Part shown: positions 7,132-8,614 of the stretch, piece by piece | How the letters are laid out: each line of letters opens with the position of its first letter | How positions within the stretch are numbered: the first letter of the stretch is position 1 | NCBI GenBank assembly: GCA_019246575.1 | Contig: JAFAQG010000393.1 | Span: 1-8,614 of the forward strand | Direction: 5' to 3' | DNA from: Acidobacteriaceae bacterium | GTDB lineage: Bacteria > Acidobacteriota > Terriglobia > Bryobacterales > Bryobacteraceae | DNA: 8,614 nt | The notes under the pieces: model-generated | Database searches by the model: none | What the model was told of the DNA's origin: nothing | What the model saw: the letters and a program-made list of their open reading frames with translations, nothing else | Position numbers and translations under genes: made by a program

Positions 7132-8331
7132 ATGAACACTTTGAAGGGCGAAGTGGCGAGTCTCGAGTCCCTGAAAGACTTAAAGCCGATACTCTCGTCG
7201 AGCGGTCCGTGCCTGAGCGTGTACATGCCGCTGAGCACCGCCAGTACGGCCGGCATAAATCCGAACGCGAAACAGAACGATTTGCATTGGCGAGAATGCG
7301 TTCGGAGCCTCGAGCCGAGGATCACCCAGCTCGGCGGGGAAGCCCACGAATTGCTAAATTCGATCAGGCGCTGGGACGATATCATGCAGGATCAGGAACC
7401 GCAGGGGAGATCTGTGGTGGTGTTCCGGTCGCCGGATGTGTTCCGGGTGTCGTGGCTGGACAATGAGGTAACGGATCGAGTCGTGGCGGGGCCGCACTTC
7501 TATATTCGTCCCTTACTATCGGAACTGACTCAAGATCGCAGTTTCTACATTCTGGCTCTGAGTCAAAGAAAAGTTCGTCTGCTGCACTGTACGACGAGGA
7601 CCTCGGAGGAGATCCCGCTACCTGAATCGACCGCGACCAGTTGGGAGGCCTTCATGAATACCGCTGAACCCGATCACGTGCGGGACAACCGGGCGAGTCC
7701 GGGGCCATCGTCGGGCTCATCGCCTGGCGTGATGTTCGGCACCGTGACGGACACGGAAGACTGGAACGAGTACATGGGGCACTTCTTCAAGCAGATCGAC
7801 CGAGGAGTGAACGAAGTGCTGCGCGGCCATTCGGAGCCAGTCGTGCTTGCGGCTGTCGAATATGAGTTGCCCGTATACAGGGCCGTGAACACTTATCCGC
7901 ATTTAGCAGACGAAATGGTCCGCGGCGCCCCGGACGGGCTGAGGGGCGGCGAAATGCATGCGCGAGCATTGGACGCGTTGCGGCGCTGCTATGACAAAGA
8001 GATCGACAGTGCAATGGGGGAATGGAACCACAAAGTAGGTGGGGCTGCGTCGAGCCGGTTGAAAGAGGTTGTGACGGCTGCACACGAAGGCCGAGTGTTG
8101 ACGCTGCTGGTCTCGGACTCACAGGAGAAAACGGGTGTTTTCGATGAGACGACCTTCACCGTGAAGGGCCGCGAGACGGGCACCGCAGAGGATGAGGATC
8201 TGGTGAACGACGCTGCCGTTCAAACGATCATCCACGCAGGAAAGATCTACGTCGTACCCCATAACAAGATGCCGAATGGAGCTGCCGTTGCGGCGGTGTT
8301 TCGATTCGCGACGGCGGCTTCTCGCGGTTAG
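7132..8331 (+). CDS. baeRF-family protein (bacterial eRF1/aRF1-like, probably family 3)
   Basis: Protein of 399 residues resembling the bacterial archaeo-eukaryotic release-factor-like (baeRF) families, relatives of eRF1 predicted from comparative genomics to act on ribosomes or in RNA metabolism. The N-terminal part has CLSVYMPLSTAS (27-38) and a helical stretch (50-80). The middle has RSVVVFRSPDVFRVSWL (93-109), then FYILALSQRKVRLLHCT (138-154), typical of family 3. A low-complexity Ser/Pro/Gly linker follows (about 186-200). The Pelota/eRF1-like core continues with PVVLAAVEYELPVYRAVN (236-253), and the C-terminal eL30-like end has KIYVVPHNKMPNGAAVAAVF (371-390), very characteristic of the group. 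No GGQ tripeptide, the peptidyl-tRNA hydrolysis motif of eRF1, is present, so classic termination activity is not supported. The ATG at 7132 has weak Shine-Dalgarno support (AGGG 12 nt upstream). The subfamily number is from memory of the motif pattern; the superfamily call is more secure. Confidence 0.8.
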   Translation: MNTLKGEVASLESLKDLKPILSSSGPCLSVYMPLSTASTAGINPNAKQNDLHWRECVRSLEPRITQLGGEAHELLNSIRRWDDIMQDQEPQGRSVVVFRSPDVFRVSWLDNEVTDRVVAGPHFYIRPLLSELTQDRSFYILALSQRKVRLLHCTTRTSEEIPLPESTATSWEAFMNTAEPDHVRDNRASPGPSSGSSPGVMFGTVTDTEDWNEYMGHFFKQIDRGVNEVLRGHSEPVVLAAVEYELPVYRAVNTYPHLADEMVRGAPDGLRGGEMHARALDALRRCYDKEIDSAMGEWNHKVGGAASSRLKEVVTAAHEGRVLTLLVSDSQEKTGVFDETTFTVKGRETGTAEDEDLVNDAAVQTIIHAGKIYVVPHNKMPNGAAVAAVFRFATAASRG

Positions 8332-8333
8332 GC

Positions 8334-8614
8334 TTAGACGCGAAGTTTCCGACGGCGGTATAGAGCGAAGCTCGCAAGTACGGCGAGGCCGACAAATGCG
8401 AGGGCTGTGGCTACGGGCTCGGGGGCGGATATGTCGGCAAACACTGCGTCCGCGACTAAGGCGTCGGCGGCGGTAGTCGGATGTTTTCCATCCCAGAACA
8501 GGTAAGTGTTCGGGTCTATGCCGGATTTGCCTTGCGCGGGTGAGTCAATGTTTGCGAAGCAAAAGGGATTGCTCGGGCCGGGAGTGCAACCGCTATCGTG
8601 ATCGGCGACGATTA
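8334..8614 (-). CDS. PEP-CTERM SGNH/GDSL hydrolase (C-terminal fragment)
   Basis: Minus-strand frame open to the window end, giving the last 92 residues of a secreted protein. It contains YLFWDGKHPTTAADALVAD, which matches block V of SGNH/GDSL esterases, where the Asp and His of DxxH (here DGKH) complete the catalytic triad; the Ser block would be upstream. The protein ends in a PEP-CTERM sorting signal: APEP, a hydrophobic span (VATALAFVGLAVLASFALY), then the basic tail RRRKLRV and stop TAA. Family knowledge says exosortase cuts near PEP and the protein ends up in the outer surface or exopolysaccharide matrix. Two cysteines (in SGCTPG and PFCFAN) may form a disulphide. The stop lies 2 nt beyond the convergent baeRF stop. 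The enzyme's substrate cannot be told from this fragment. Confidence 0.88.
   Translation of the reverse strand, partial: IVADHDSGCTPGPSNPFCFANIDSPAQGKSGIDPNTYLFWDGKHPTTAADALVADAVFADISAPEPVATALAFVGLAVLASFALYRRRKLRV

Noticed and set aside
7267..7278. GCGAAACAGAAC in the baeRF gene as a further copy of the nnrD repeat.
   Set aside because: Similarity is limited to the first few bases (GCGAAAC); the ACCCAA half is absent.

Overview
The window looks like a chromosomal segment from an Acidobacteriota bacterium, most like the Solibacter/Bryobacter group. This is an inference from three things: an Oar-type TonB-dependent receptor of the kind that is greatly expanded in that phylum, a PEP-CTERM protein with an SGNH-hydrolase end, and a baeRF-type protein, all in moderately GC-rich DNA. 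Both ends are cut inside genes.

Layout. Positions 1-2432 (+) hold the C-terminal 809 residues of an outer-membrane TonB-dependent receptor. Next is rpmB (2495-2692, +), with a plausible promoter of its own just after the receptor stop. An 89-nt gap containing a hairpin precedes a compact, overlapping three-gene run on the + strand: a membrane-anchored HAMP-SpoIIE (RsbU-like) phosphatase (2782-4734), the bifunctional NAD(P)HX epimerase/dehydratase nnrD (4731-6236, TTG start overlapping the previous stop), and tsaE (6214-6651, overlapping nnrD by 23 nt). A small C2HC zinc-finger protein lies on the opposite strand (6645-7022). It converges on tsaE and diverges from a baeRF-family protein (7132-8331, +). 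The window ends inside a minus-strand gene (8334-8614) for the C terminus of a PEP-CTERM-anchored SGNH/GDSL hydrolase.

How the genes relate. The middle run probably makes one transcript joining a partner-switching stress phosphatase to metabolite repair (nnrD) and tRNA t6A synthesis (tsaE). The nnrD-tsaE pairing is common in bacteria. rpmB, tsaE and the baeRF protein all concern translation, but the sequence does not show them as one unit.

Most unusual observation. Inside nnrD a 16-nt sequence occurs three times exactly within about 325 bp, once in each of the three reading frames, so it encodes three different peptides. A fourth, inverted near-copy (15/16, or 16/17 against the longer form) lies 140 bp further on. 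This looks like a short dispersed repeat tolerated inside an essential-type enzyme gene, not conserved protein sequence. No RNA genes, CRISPR arrays, insertion sequences or convincing rho-independent terminators were seen.
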